DNA of 20,163 nt from DASPOJ01 sp049790315 (GTDB taxonomy: Bacteria; Acidobacteriota; Terriglobia; Acidiferrales; UBA7541). This document shows positions 1 through 7,601 of the stretch, piece by piece (position 1 is the stretch's first letter; the number at the start of each line of letters is the position of its first letter). Below the pieces are notes generated by a model. The model was not told the DNA's origin. It ran no database searches and saw only the letters and a list, made by a program, of their open reading frames with translations. The stretch spans positions 1 to 20,163 of the forward strand of contig JBAQYV010000029.1 of assembly GCA_049790315.1 (NCBI GenBank), read 5' to 3'. Position numbers and translations under genes: made by a program.

Positions 1-9
1 GGCGAAGAT

Positions 10-48
10 GGAGGCCTCCCTCCTGTGTCGGGACAGGTTCCGGCCTCC
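10..48. repeat. REP-like nested inverted repeat
   Basis: Seven-base arms GGAGGCC (10-16) and GGCCTCC (42-48) pair perfectly and enclose a second stem, CCTGT (22-26) with ACAGG (33-37). The element sits about 100 bases past the stop of the minus-strand gene at 150-632. Read on the minus strand its edge begins TGTAGCG, the same start as the palindrome at 661-685, which hints at a dispersed repeat family. It has no T-run, so a role as an intrinsic terminator is doubtful. The rest of 1-149 shows no gene. Confidence 0.5.
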
Positions 49-149
49 GCTACATAGGCAGCTCTGACCGTTTGCCGCCAGGACCAGGGACGGCGCGACG
101 TTACATGGCGCGACCGAAATTTGATGCGCGCAATTTTAGATTCAGGAAA

Positions 150-632
150 CTACTTTAGATCGAGGCCGGAAATCTGAATGGTTGGGTACTGCTGGTTCCA
201 CTGCTCGGGAAGGTGCTCGTAGCTCAACTGGAAATCGTACTGCTGGCCGGGGGCGAGCGGCCCGGTGCGTGGCGGAAATATCAGCTGCGTATCGCGCAAC
301 ACCACCTGGTTGAAAACGTCGTGGAATTCGAGCGTCACCTGGATCTGGTTGACCGTGCGCGGGCCGTCATTTTCCACGGTGCCGAAAACATAAGTGACTT
401 CTTGATTCAGGAAATTCGTGGCGCGGCTCATCGCGGTGGTCGGCGGCTTGGTGAATTTGATCTGCGGCGCGTAGGCCTGCTCGGCAGCGCCCATTGGCAG
501 CGCCTGCGGTCTGGCCACCGGAGCGCGGCTGGCGCGCGCGCTCCAAAAAATCGCGCCGGCCACCAGAATCGCCACGATCACGGCGCCGGCCAGGAAGGCC
601 ACGGGCATTTCGCGCTTGTTTGCGTCTGCCAT
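150..632 (-). CDS. small membrane-anchored protein with a C-terminal FxLYD/DUF2393-like domain
   Basis: This 160-residue protein has a charged N-terminus (residues 1-9), one hydrophobic segment at about 10-30 that looks like an uncleaved signal anchor, an Ala/Pro-rich linker to about residue 60, and a soluble C-terminal part. The C-terminal part (about 68-160) contains a 'TYVFGTVENDGPRTVNQIQVTLEFHD'-type pattern (key: V-x-G-x-V-x-N-x-G followed by alternating hydrophobic residues), as in the FxLYD and DUF2393 beta-sandwich families found outside the membrane. The biochemical role is unknown. The ATG at 632 is preceded by a purine-rich GGAGCGAGG that can serve as ribosome binding site. It lies 134 bp downstream of the phosphoesterase gene on the same strand, so cotranscription is possible but not shown. 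The fold assignment is an inference from the residue pattern. Confidence 0.75.
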   Translation of the reverse strand: MADANKREMPVAFLAGAVIVAILVAGAIFWSARASRAPVARPQALPMGAAEQAYAPQIKFTKPPTTAMSRATNFLNQEVTYVFGTVENDGPRTVNQIQVTLEFHDVFNQVVLRDTQLIFPPRTGPLAPGQQYDFQLSYEHLPEQWNQQYPTIQISGLDLK

Positions 633-660
633 GGTGCGGACCTCGCTCCGCTATTGCTTG

Positions 661-685
661 TGTAGCGCCAGCCTTCAGGCTAGCA
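661..685. repeat. short REP-like palindrome
   Basis: TGTAGCGC is followed by AGCCT (670-674), TC, AGGCT (677-681), which is a perfect 12-bp palindrome able to form a four-base-loop hairpin. It lies just upstream of the 150-632 gene, in the 134-bp gap after the phosphoesterase gene. Its TGTAGCG start is shared with the element at 10-56 read on the minus strand. Confidence 0.4.
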
Positions 686-766
686 GCTTTTAATGCTTGG
701 TGCTGTTGCTGATAGCCGCGGCGAACGGCCAAGCCCAGCGAGATCGCAGGCTCGTATTCGATGCCG

Positions 767-1510
767 CTAGCGCCCGAACGAGAGCCGCGAAATCAGCGAC
801 TCCGGCAATCCCGCGGCGCGCATGCGCTTTTGCACCGCCACGATGTCGTACGGCACGCGCCAGAATTCAATCACGCCGTGCTCGCGATCGGCGATCGCGA
901 ACGCGGAGCGCGGATCGCCATCGCGCGGCTGCCCGATCGAGCCGGGATTCAGCAAGTATCGCGTGCCGGCTTCGACGCGCAACGCCGCGAAACCCGTACC
1001 GGCCGGCACTCGAAGCTGGATGACTTGCAGATCGTCATCGCGATACGAGAAGCCGCCCTGAATGTGCGTGTGGCCGAAAAAAGTTACGTTCGTCGGCGAA
1101 CTCACGAGTCCGCCAAGCGCCTGCGCTGGAGCGAAAACGTATTCGTCTTCATCGTGATACGAACCGTGAACCAGCGTCAGTTCGCCGGCGCGCATCGGGC
1201 CCGGCGCCAACTGCTCGATAAATTCGCGATGCTCCGGCGTGAGATTTTTTTGCGTCCACTGCACCGCGGCCAGCGCCATCGGATTTAAATCCTCGGCGCT
1301 TGGATCGCGCGACGCCGCTTTGTCGTGATTGCCGCGAATGATCGCCGCATCCAGCGCCACGATGCGATCGATCACTTCGTTCGGGTCGGGACCGTAGCCG
1401 ACGAGATCGCCCAGGCAAACCGCGCTCTCCCAGCGTCCATCGGCGGCGGCCAGGGCCGCATCGAGCGCGGTCAAGTTGGCGTGAATGTCGCTAAGAACCA
1501 GAAAACGCAT
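767..1510 (-). CDS. calcineurin-like metallophosphoesterase (Metallophos_2/YfcE type)
   Basis: This 247-residue protein has the metal-binding motifs of the calcineurin-like phosphoesterase superfamily in order: D8-x-H10 in SDIHAN, G34-D35 in GDLVGYGPDP, G60-N61-H62-D63, H115-G116, and G146-H147-T148-H149, followed by a NPGSIGQPRDGD loop (188-199) typical of the YfcE/Metallophos_2 subgroup. These residues normally hold two metal ions that hydrolyse a phosphoester; the natural substrate cannot be read from the sequence. No signal peptide or membrane segment is seen, so it should be cytoplasmic. The ATG at 1510 gives the motif at the very N-terminus, as is usual. Upstream is a G-rich stretch rather than a clear Shine-Dalgarno. 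The gene lies between queA and a small membrane protein on the same strand, with a 296-bp gap to queA, so it probably has its own promoter. Confidence 0.93.
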   Translation of the reverse strand: MRFLVLSDIHANLTALDAALAAADGRWESAVCLGDLVGYGPDPNEVIDRIVALDAAIIRGNHDKAASRDPSAEDLNPMALAAVQWTQKNLTPEHREFIEQLAPGPMRAGELTLVHGSYHDEDEYVFAPAQALGGLVSSPTNVTFFGHTHIQGGFSYRDDDLQVIQLRVPAGTGFAALRVEAGTRYLLNPGSIGQPRDGDPRSAFAIADREHGVIEFWRVPYDIVAVQKRMRAAGLPESLISRLSFGR

Positions 1511-1554
1511 CCGCCCCCACCCGCTCGTCCGAGCCGTGTCGCGCGAGATGTATC

Positions 1555-1652
1555 GCGCGAAAAAATCCGCGCGAACAGTGCGTCTGGCAGAGACCGGCCG
1601 CGCGTGAATCGCGCTGCGCGCAAACGGCGTCTGGCGCGAACAATGCCTCCGG
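1555..1652. repeat. three imperfect GC-rich repeats in the queA-phosphoesterase gap
   Basis: Within the 296-bp gap (1511-1806) a unit close to GCGCGAACAGTGCGTCTGG occurs at 1569-1587, in a shortened form at 1618-1634 and again at 1634-1652. A related GCGCGAAA occurs near 1555. The copies fall in what would be the untranslated leader of the phosphoesterase gene (minus strand). No coding frame with recognisable content crosses the gap. Function is unknown; low-complexity GC drift is an alternative explanation. Confidence 0.35.
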
Positions 1653-1678
1653 CGAATCAGCCGCCGCGCGACCGCCTG

Positions 1679-1684
1679 ATTATA
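1679..1684 (-). promoter_or_regulatory. candidate -10 box for the phosphoesterase gene
   Basis: The minus strand reads a perfect TATAAT here, about 170 bases upstream of the ATG at 1510. No convincing -35 box lies 16-18 bases upstream and there is no extended -10 TG, so this is only a weak candidate. Confidence 0.25.
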
Positions 1685-1806
1685 CGCTCACCTCTGTGCG
1701 ATTTCGGCGTCCAACGGCGCAAGGGGTGGGGAACATTGCGGTGAAGACCAACCGTAAAACTGTCGCGCAGGCCACGGCGCACCGCGTGGCACGCGAACAC
1801 CATGTG

Positions 1807-2928
1807 CTAGCGGATTAACATGCAGTCGCCATAGCTATAGAAACGATAGCCCGCTTCAACTGCGTGGCGATATGCGGCGAGGACGTGATCTCGCCCGGCG
1901 AATGCGGAGACGAGAACCAGAAGTGTCGAGCGCGGAAGATGAAAATTAGTCAGCAATTGGTCCACTAGTAAGAACGGTTCGCCGGGATGAAGAAATATAT
2001 TCGCGGCGGCGCGACCTGACTGGACGCGACCGGATGATTTTTCCGCGACACTTCGGTGCGCGCCGCGATCGGGCGTTTTGCGAGCGGCGTCTTCGAGAGC
2101 GCGAACAACGGTTGTGCCTGCCGCGAGGATGGGACGGGAGTCGCGCTTCGCAGCTTCGATTGCGAGCGCCGCGGATCCTGAGATTTCATAAGTTTCCGAG
2201 TGCATTACGTGGCCTTCGATTTCCTCGGAGCGGATGGGTTGAAATGTTCCGAGGCCGACTTCGAGCGTGATTTCGGCGATTTCAACGCCGCGCGCGCGCA
2301 GCCGCTCGACAATTTCCGGAGTGAAGTGCAAACCTGCCGTGGGCGCTGCGACGGCCCCGGGGGCGCGCGCGAAAATCGTTTGATAACGCTCGCGGTCGGA
2401 TGGGTCGTCCTCGCGCGCGATGTACGGCGGCAGTGGTACGTGGCCTAATCGTTCGAGCTCCTGCTCGAGCGGCGAGGCGCTGTGGAAACGCAGACGCCGC
2501 GCGCCAAATTCTCCGCGATCGATAATCTCGGCCTCAAGCTCACCTTCACCAAATAGAATCCTCTCGCCTGCCGGTAATTTCCGGCCGGGGCGCACGAGCG
2601 CTTCCCAAACATTTTCGTCAACGCGTCGCGTGAGCAGAACTTCGATCGTTGCGGATAAATGCTCGCGACGCGTGCGTGGCGACTTGCCCGGGTTTTGCGC
2701 TCGGGTACCCGCGCGGCGACCGAACAACCGCGCGGGGATCACGCGCGTGTTGTTCACGACGAGAAGCTCGTCGCCGCGAAGTAGATTCGGGAGGTCGCGA
2801 AACGCCGAATCTTGCCAATCGCCCGTGGCGCGATCGAGAAGCAACATTCTGGATGAATCGCGAGGCTCGGCCGGACGCTGCGCGATCAGGCGCTCGGGCA
2901 AATCATAGGAGAATTCGTCAAGCCGCAT
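1807..2928 (-). CDS. queA: tRNA preQ1(34) S-adenosylmethionine ribosyltransferase-isomerase QueA
   Basis: QueA moves and isomerises the ribosyl group of S-adenosylmethionine onto 7-aminomethyl-7-deazaguanine at the wobble position of tRNA, giving epoxyqueuosine; it acts in the cytoplasm. The 373-residue protein carries the family signatures in order: PERLIAQ at 11-17, VVNNTRVIPARL at 57-68, GAVAAPTAGLHFT at 191-203, VGLGTFQP at 224-231, HSE at 243-245, a LTNFHLPRSTLL stretch near the end, and a YGDCMLI C-terminus. It is somewhat longer than the usual 340-356 residues. The extra length is an Arg/Lys-rich insert at about 73-93 and a second polar insert around 285-305. The ATG at 2928 gives the standard N-terminus (RLDEFSYDLP). 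No good Shine-Dalgarno precedes it. No other queuosine gene is nearby, and clpB is divergent across a 270-bp gap. Confidence 0.98.
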   Translation of the reverse strand: MRLDEFSYDLPERLIAQRPAEPRDSSRMLLLDRATGDWQDSAFRDLPNLLRGDELLVVNNTRVIPARLFGRRAGTRAQNPGKSPRTRREHLSATIEVLLTRRVDENVWEALVRPGRKLPAGERILFGEGELEAEIIDRGEFGARRLRFHSASPLEQELERLGHVPLPPYIAREDDPSDRERYQTIFARAPGAVAAPTAGLHFTPEIVERLRARGVEIAEITLEVGLGTFQPIRSEEIEGHVMHSETYEISGSAALAIEAAKRDSRPILAAGTTVVRALEDAARKTPDRGAHRSVAEKSSGRVQSGRAAANIFLHPGEPFLLVDQLLTNFHLPRSTLLVLVSAFAGRDHVLAAYRHAVEAGYRFYSYGDCMLIR

Positions 2929-3018
2929 GGGAGGAGCCGACTATAGCCCCGATCCGTCACAGGTGCAAATCAAGATGGAACGGCGCTCCAGTGAGGGCTT
3001 AGTTTACGGTTAAGATGC

Positions 3019-3027
3019 TGATATAAT
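3019..3027 (+). promoter_or_regulatory. extended -10 promoter upstream of clpB (distal)
   Basis: TGATATAAT is a perfect extended -10 element (TG, one base, TATAAT). The -35 region about 17 bases upstream is poor, which is tolerated by extended -10 promoters. It lies about 170 bases before the clpB start in an AT-rich pocket that stands out from the GC-rich surroundings. Expected start of transcription is near 3034. Confidence 0.45.
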
Positions 3028-3063
3028 TACGCTTATTTTTAATTTGTGCGATTCAGAATATAC

Positions 3064-3092
3064 TTGACATTAATGCGCTCATATTATATGCT
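3064..3092 (+). promoter_or_regulatory. sigma-70-type promoter upstream of clpB (proximal)
   Basis: A consensus -35 TTGACA (3064-3069) is separated by exactly 17 bases from TATGCT (3087-3092), which matches the -10 consensus at four of six positions. Transcription would start near 3099, leaving a leader of about 100 bases before clpB. I see no CIRCE (HrcA) or HAIR (HspR) inverted repeat and no sigma-32-like box around it. Confidence 0.55.
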
Positions 3093-3198
3093 TTGGCATG
3101 AATCGGAGAGGAATGGTCCATCTGAACCGGGACTCGGCAGCACGTACGCCCCATCGGTCCGGCGGCATCTAAAGCTATAGGTTTACAGGGAGTTCGCG

Positions 3199-5889
3199 AT
3201 GTTTCGATTCGACAAACTTACGGTAAAGGCGCAAGAGGCGGTGCAGGAGGCGCAGGAGATCGCGGCGCGCCACGATCAGCAACAGATCGAGCCGCTGCAC
3301 ATGCTCGCGGCTCTTGTGGCGCAGCCGGACGGGATTGTGTCGCCGCTGCTGCAGAGGCTGGGCGTGCGTCCGGAGACTCTGGAAGGCGAGATCGAAACAG
3401 CGCTGGGAAAATTGCCGAAAGTGAGCGGCGTCGCTCAGCAGCACATGGGCGCGGCGCTCAACAAAGTTCTGGAACGATCGTTTGACGAAGCCGAGCATTT
3501 CAAAGATGAGTTCGTTTCGTCGGAGCACTTGCTGCTGGCAATTGCGGGGCAATCGAAAGATCCTGCCGCGGAACTGCTGGCGCGCAACGGAGCTTCGCGC
3601 GAAGCGCTACTGCAGGCGCTGGCGACGGTGCGCGGCAGCCACCGCGTGACGTCACAAAATCCGGAAGGGACATTCCGCGCGCTCGAACAATATGCGCGCG
3701 ACCTGACCGACATGGCGAGACGGCGCAAACTCGATCCTGTGATCGGGCGCGATGAAGAGATTCGGCGCGTGATGCAAATTCTAGCGCGGCGCACGAAAAA
3801 CAATCCGGTGCTGATCGGCGAGCCGGGCGTGGGAAAAACCGCGGTGGTGGAAGGATTGGCGCAACGCATCGTTTCGGGCGATGTGCCGGAAGTGTTGCGT
3901 CCGAAGCGTATCGTGGCTTTGGACCTGGCGGCGCTGATTGCGGGCGCAAAATATCGCGGCGAATTTGAGGATCGATTGAAAGCGGTGCTGAAAGAAATCA
4001 CGGAATCGAACGGACAGATTATTCTGTTCATCGACGAACTGCACACATTAGTGGGCGCGGGCGCGGCGGAAGGTTCGATGGACGCTTCCAACATGCTGAA
4101 GCCGGCGCTGGCGCGTGGCGAACTGCGCGCGATCGGCGCGACGACACTGAGCGAATACAGGAAACATATCGAGAAAGATCCCGCGCTCGAGCGGCGCTTT
4201 CAACCGGTGTTAATCCCCGAGCCGACGGTGGAAGATACGATCGCGATTTTGCGCGGGCTGAGAGATCGCTATGAATTGCATCACGGCGTGCGCATTCAGG
4301 ACGCCGCCATCCTGGCAGCGGCGACACTTTCGCAGCGCTATATCACCGATCGATTCCTGCCTGATAAAGCGATCGATCTGATCGATGAAGCCGCGGCGAG
4401 TCTGCGCATGCAGATGGATTCGCTGCCGCTGGAGATCGATCAGATCGAGCGCCGCGTTTTGCAACTCGAAATCGAGCGCCAGGCGCTGCTGCGGGAATCG
4501 GATTCGCATTCGCGGGAGCGGTTGAAAGCGCTCGAAAGCGAGCTGGCCAAATTGCGCGAGGAGTCGCACGCGCGGAAGGCGCGCTGGGAAGTCGAGAAAG
4601 ATGCGATCGGCAAAATTCGCAAGGTGAAGAGTGAGATCGAACAACTGAAGGCCGACGAACAACGTCTGGAGCGCGCGGGTGATCTGGCGAAAGTGGCGGA
4701 GATCCGTTACGGCAAATTGTCGGCGGCCGAAAAGCAACTGGCCAACGCACAAGCACATCTTGCGGAAGTCCAAAAGGACGGCGCGATCCTGCGCGAAGAA
4801 GTGGGGGAAGAAGACATCGCAAAAATCGTGGCCAAGTGGACCGGCATTCCCGTGGGCCGGCTGCTCGAAGGAGAAGCGCGCAAGCTTGTGACCATGGAAG
4901 AGCGGCTTAAACATCGCGTGGTGGGACAAGACGACGCGGTGGCGCGCGTTTCAAACGCGATTCGACGCAGCCGCGCGGGATTGTCCGATCCGCACAGGCC
5001 CATCGGCTCATTTATTTTTCTGGGCCCTACCGGCGTGGGCAAAACGGAATTGGCGCGGGCGTTGGCGGAATTTTTGTTCGACGACGAAAAGGCGCTGATT
5101 CGGTTGGACATGTCGGAATACATGGAGAAGCATTCGGTCGCGCGGATGATTGGCGCGCCTCCGGGCTATGTGGGCCACGACGAGGGCGGTCAACTGACGG
5201 AGAAAATTCGCAGGCATCCCTATGCCGTGGTGCTCTTCGACGAGATCGAAAAAGCGCATCCCGACGTTTTCAACGTGCTGCTGCAAATTCTGGAAGACGG
5301 GCGGCTGACAGACGGCAAAGGGCGCACGGTGGATTTCCGCAACGCGGTCCTGGTGATGACGAGTAATTTGGGTTCGGCGGCGCTGTTCGAGCTTTCAGCC
5401 AGCGATCCGAAACGCGCACATCAGGAGGCTATGGAGGCGCTGAAGCAGGCGTTCCGGCCGGAATTTCTGAATCGGATCGACGACATTGTGCTGTTCAATC
5501 CGCTGGGCCATGAGCAGCTTGAAAAAATCGTGGACTTGGAACTTGCAAAGTTCCGCAGGATGCTCGAAGGCCGCGGCGTGGAAATCGAACTTACACCGGC
5601 GGCTCGCGAGCGGCTGCTGCGCGAAGGTTACGACCCGGCTTACGGTGCGCGCCCGCTGCGGCGCACATTGCAGCGACTGGTACAAGATCCGCTGGCAATG
5701 CAGATTCTCGACGGGCGCATTTTGCCCGGAGAGCGCGTGCGCGTGGACGCGAATCCCGCTTCGGATCAGATGACGTTTTCGGCCGTCCCACATGCGACCG
5801 CCGCGAGCGGGCAGGCTGCATCAGCTGGTTCCGCGCCGGCGCTGACCGAAGCGCCAGTGCAGGCGAAATCAAGCCGGCGCGGGCGGTAA
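3199..5889 (+). CDS. clpB: ATP-dependent chaperone disaggregase ClpB
   Basis: ClpB is a cytoplasmic hexameric AAA+ machine that pulls polypeptides out of aggregates together with DnaK. The 896-residue protein has the full architecture: N-terminal Clp repeat domain (about 1-150), first AAA+ module with Walker A GEPGVGKT (207-214), pore loop KYRG (251-254) and Walker B ILFIDE (275-280), a long coiled-coil middle domain (about 412-530) that separates ClpB from ClpA/ClpC, and the second AAA+ module with Walker A GPTGVGKT (609-616), GYVG pore loop and Walker B VVLFDE (677-682). A C-terminal tail of about 45 Ala/Ser/Pro-rich residues after the D2 small domain makes it longer than the usual 855-870. 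CAGGGAG six bases before the ATG is a good ribosome binding site. It is divergent from queA and followed by htpX, which has its own promoter. Confidence 0.99.
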   Translation: MFRFDKLTVKAQEAVQEAQEIAARHDQQQIEPLHMLAALVAQPDGIVSPLLQRLGVRPETLEGEIETALGKLPKVSGVAQQHMGAALNKVLERSFDEAEHFKDEFVSSEHLLLAIAGQSKDPAAELLARNGASREALLQALATVRGSHRVTSQNPEGTFRALEQYARDLTDMARRRKLDPVIGRDEEIRRVMQILARRTKNNPVLIGEPGVGKTAVVEGLAQRIVSGDVPEVLRPKRIVALDLAALIAGAKYRGEFEDRLKAVLKEITESNGQIILFIDELHTLVGAGAAEGSMDASNMLKPALARGELRAIGATTLSEYRKHIEKDPALERRFQPVLIPEPTVEDTIAILRGLRDRYELHHGVRIQDAAILAAATLSQRYITDRFLPDKAIDLIDEAAASLRMQMDSLPLEIDQIERRVLQLEIERQALLRESDSHSRERLKALESELAKLREESHARKARWEVEKDAIGKIRKVKSEIEQLKADEQRLERAGDLAKVAEIRYGKLSAAEKQLANAQAHLAEVQKDGAILREEVGEEDIAKIVAKWTGIPVGRLLEGEARKLVTMEERLKHRVVGQDDAVARVSNAIRRSRAGLSDPHRPIGSFIFLGPTGVGKTELARALAEFLFDDEKALIRLDMSEYMEKHSVARMIGAPPGYVGHDEGGQLTEKIRRHPYAVVLFDEIEKAHPDVFNVLLQILEDGRLTDGKGRTVDFRNAVLVMTSNLGSAALFELSASDPKRAHQEAMEALKQAFRPEFLNRIDDIVLFNPLGHEQLEKIVDLELAKFRRMLEGRGVEIELTPAARERLLREGYDPAYGARPLRRTLQRLVQDPLAMQILDGRILPGERVRVDANPASDQMTFSAVPHATAASGQAASAGSAPALTEAPVQAKSSRRGR

Positions 5890-5921
5890 ACACGGCGATT
5901 TGAGCGACGCGCGGCGGTGAT

Positions 5922-5950
5922 TTGACGCGAGTGGGAGCGGCATCTACACT
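5922..5950 (+). promoter_or_regulatory. sigma-70-type promoter of htpX
   Basis: TTGACG (5922-5927), a 17-base spacer and TACACT (5945-5950) match the -35 and -10 consensus at five and four of six positions. The predicted start near 5957 gives a leader of about 47 bases to the htpX ATG. The same TTGACG-17 layout recurs at the atp promoter and at the lipoprotein promoter in this window. Confidence 0.6.
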
Positions 5951-6003
5951 GATCTTTCATCGAGATTGTTCCGGGAATTTCTCCGGAGGGAGCTAAGGCA
6001 ATC

Positions 6004-6864
6004 ATGAGAGGCATCAAGACACTTTTTCTGCTGACGGCGCTGACGGTGCTGCTTGTGCTCGGCGGCGAAGCGATTAGCGGCAGGCAGGGGATGACGATCG
6101 GGCTCGTGATCGCCGTGGCGATGAACGCGTTCGCTTACTTTTTCTCGGACAAGATCGCCCTGAAATCAAGCCACGCGCAGGCTGTTACCCGCGATCAAGT
6201 GCCCCGGCTGTACGCCGTGATGGAGCGGCTATGCGCCAAGGCCAACTTGCCGATGCCGAAGCTTTACGTGATCCCGGAACCGGCGCCGAACGCGTTTGCC
6301 ACGGGGCGAAACCCAAAGCACGCATCGGTGGCGGTGACCGAGGGACTGTTGCAACTGATGAGCGACGATGAGCTTGAGGGCGTGATCGCGCATGAGCTTT
6401 CTCATGTGCGCAACTACGACATCCTGACGACGTCCATCGCCGCCACATTGGCCGGCGCGATCACATGGATTGCACACATCGGGCGATTCGCATTGATTTT
6501 CGGCGGCTTCGGCGGCGGGCGCGATCGGCGCGGCGGAGGGTTGACGGAGTTGCTGATGATCCTGGTAGCCCCGATCGCGGCGCTGGCAATTCAGCTCGGG
6601 GTGTCGCGGCAGCGCGAATTTGCCGCGGACGCTTCGGGAGCGCGGATGGTCGGGCATCCATTCGGACTGGTGAGCGCGCTTGAGAAACTGGGGGCCTATA
6701 ATCAGCGGATTCCGATGAATGTCTCGCCCACCACGGCATCGCTTTTCATCGTGGCGCCGCTGGCTCCTCGCCAGATGATGCGCGGGCTATTCAGCACTCA
6801 TCCTCCACTCGAAAAGCGCATCGCGGCGCTGAAGAGCATGGTGATCACGCCATCGGGCCGCTAA
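6004..6864 (+). CDS. htpX: membrane zinc metalloprotease HtpX
   Basis: HtpX is an M48-family protease of the cytoplasmic membrane that degrades misfolded membrane proteins on the cytoplasmic side. The 286-residue protein has two N-terminal membrane segments (about 6-21 and 30-47), the zinc motif H130-E131-L-S-H134, the third zinc ligand E205 in REFAADASGA, and further hydrophobic stretches (about 141-160 and 181-200) between them, as in the family. A GGAGGG run at 5985-5990 and an AAGG at 5995-5998 precede the ATG at 6004. Length and motif spacing are standard (E. coli HtpX has 293 residues). Its position beside clpB puts two protein quality-control functions together, but the 114-bp gap with a good promoter argues for separate transcription. 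Confidence 0.97.
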   Translation: MRGIKTLFLLTALTVLLVLGGEAISGRQGMTIGLVIAVAMNAFAYFFSDKIALKSSHAQAVTRDQVPRLYAVMERLCAKANLPMPKLYVIPEPAPNAFATGRNPKHASVAVTEGLLQLMSDDELEGVIAHELSHVRNYDILTTSIAATLAGAITWIAHIGRFALIFGGFGGGRDRRGGGLTELLMILVAPIAALAIQLGVSRQREFAADASGARMVGHPFGLVSALEKLGAYNQRIPMNVSPTTASLFIVAPLAPRQMMRGLFSTHPPLEKRIAALKSMVITPSGR

Positions 6865-7138
6865 CGGCGGGGCATGCTCAGGCAGGCCGTGGCTCGCTGC
6901 GACGGGGTACCCCTGAAAAAAAGAAATGGGGTCGGCAAGAATTTCCCGATTCAGTGACACCTAGAACAGACCGATTGCAACGTTCGTTCTCTAGCACCGT
7001 CAAAACAAGCAACTTGCAGCATTGCAGAATTGTGAACAGTATGGCTTTCGCATTGCTCGGATATTGCCAGCAGTCGCAGGGCAAGCGGCAGTCGGGTCGG
7101 TTGCCGGAACGGCCGTTGCGACACTGCTAAACACGACA

Positions 7139-7339
7139 ATGAGTTGCAAAGATTCAATTCGGTTGATGTGCGAATTCATTGAGGGGCGTTTGTCACCCGT
7201 GGTGGCTCACGAGGTGAGCATGCACTTGAGCCGTTGCGAGAACTGTACGTTGGTTCTGGAGGCGGCCGAGCAAACGCTGGAAGTCTACTTCGACGATCCG
7301 CACATGGCTACGGTCCTCGAACGGGCCCGGGTCGCTTAG
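7139..7339 (+). CDS. small zinc-finger protein, anti-sigma-factor-like (zf-HC2)
   Basis: This is a 66-residue protein. C3, then H29-x3-C33-x2-C36, matches the C-x25-H-x3-C-x2-C pattern of the zf-HC2 (anti-sigma zinc finger) family, with the characteristic 'FIEGRLSP' and 'HLSRCENC' core. Such domains usually bind an ECF sigma factor, but no sigma gene lies nearby and there is no membrane segment, so this is an orphan, soluble, minimal version. The same frame is open back to an ATG at 7022, which would add 39 residues without domain resemblance; I prefer 7139 because the family normally starts one or two residues before the first Cys. Neither start has a clear Shine-Dalgarno. The partner and function are unknown. 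Confidence 0.65.
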   Translation: MSCKDSIRLMCEFIEGRLSPVVAHEVSMHLSRCENCTLVLEAAEQTLEVYFDDPHMATVLERARVA

Positions 7340-7578
7340 ACGCACGACGCGCGTCGGGTTGTGCGCTCGCGCCGGTGTCTCCATTTCTCCGCTAAGGCTT
7401 TTCTATCCAGTAAGTTAGCCTCCATCGCGCAGTCTTAATTGTCCAGTCGCGTGCGTTGCTATCGGCAAATTCGCTCGCGGCAGCGCGCCTGCGAGACAGC
7501 TTCCGTAATCGCAACACTAACGGCCGGCCGTGGGGATAAAACCTGATTCCAAAGAGTTAACAGAGAGAAGCTACCAAG

Positions 7579-7597
7579 CCGCGTAAAGCTTACGCGG
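7579..7597. promoter_or_regulatory. perfect 8-bp inverted repeat, possible operator or activator site
   Basis: CCGCGTAAAGCTTACGCGG has perfect eight-base arms around a three-base centre. It ends four bases before the -35 box of the candidate promoter at 7602-7630, which is a usual place for an activator or repressor dimer. There is no T-run directly after it, so it is not a standard intrinsic terminator on the plus strand. Confidence 0.45.
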
Positions 7598-7601
7598 TAA
7601 A

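Noticed and set aside
1771..1790. GCCACG/CGTGGC hairpin after queA as a terminator
   Set aside because: On the minus strand the only T-run (TTTT) is about a dozen bases away, so it is not a standard intrinsic terminator.
3083..3088. Minus-strand TATAAT as the queA promoter
   Set aside because: No -35 box or extended -10 accompanies it, and it overlaps the AT-rich plus-strand promoter region.
4210..4929. Minus-strand open frame (239 codons) opposite clpB
   Set aside because: It is a shadow of the ClpB middle domain, with no start signal or family resemblance.
6899..6908. GGGGTACCCC palindrome after htpX
   Set aside because: A ten-base palindrome without a T-run or partner; nothing links it to termination or binding.
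7022..7138. N-terminal extension of the zinc-finger gene from an ATG at 7022
   Set aside because: It has no ribosome binding site and no family resemblance; the zf-HC2 pattern fits a start at 7139.
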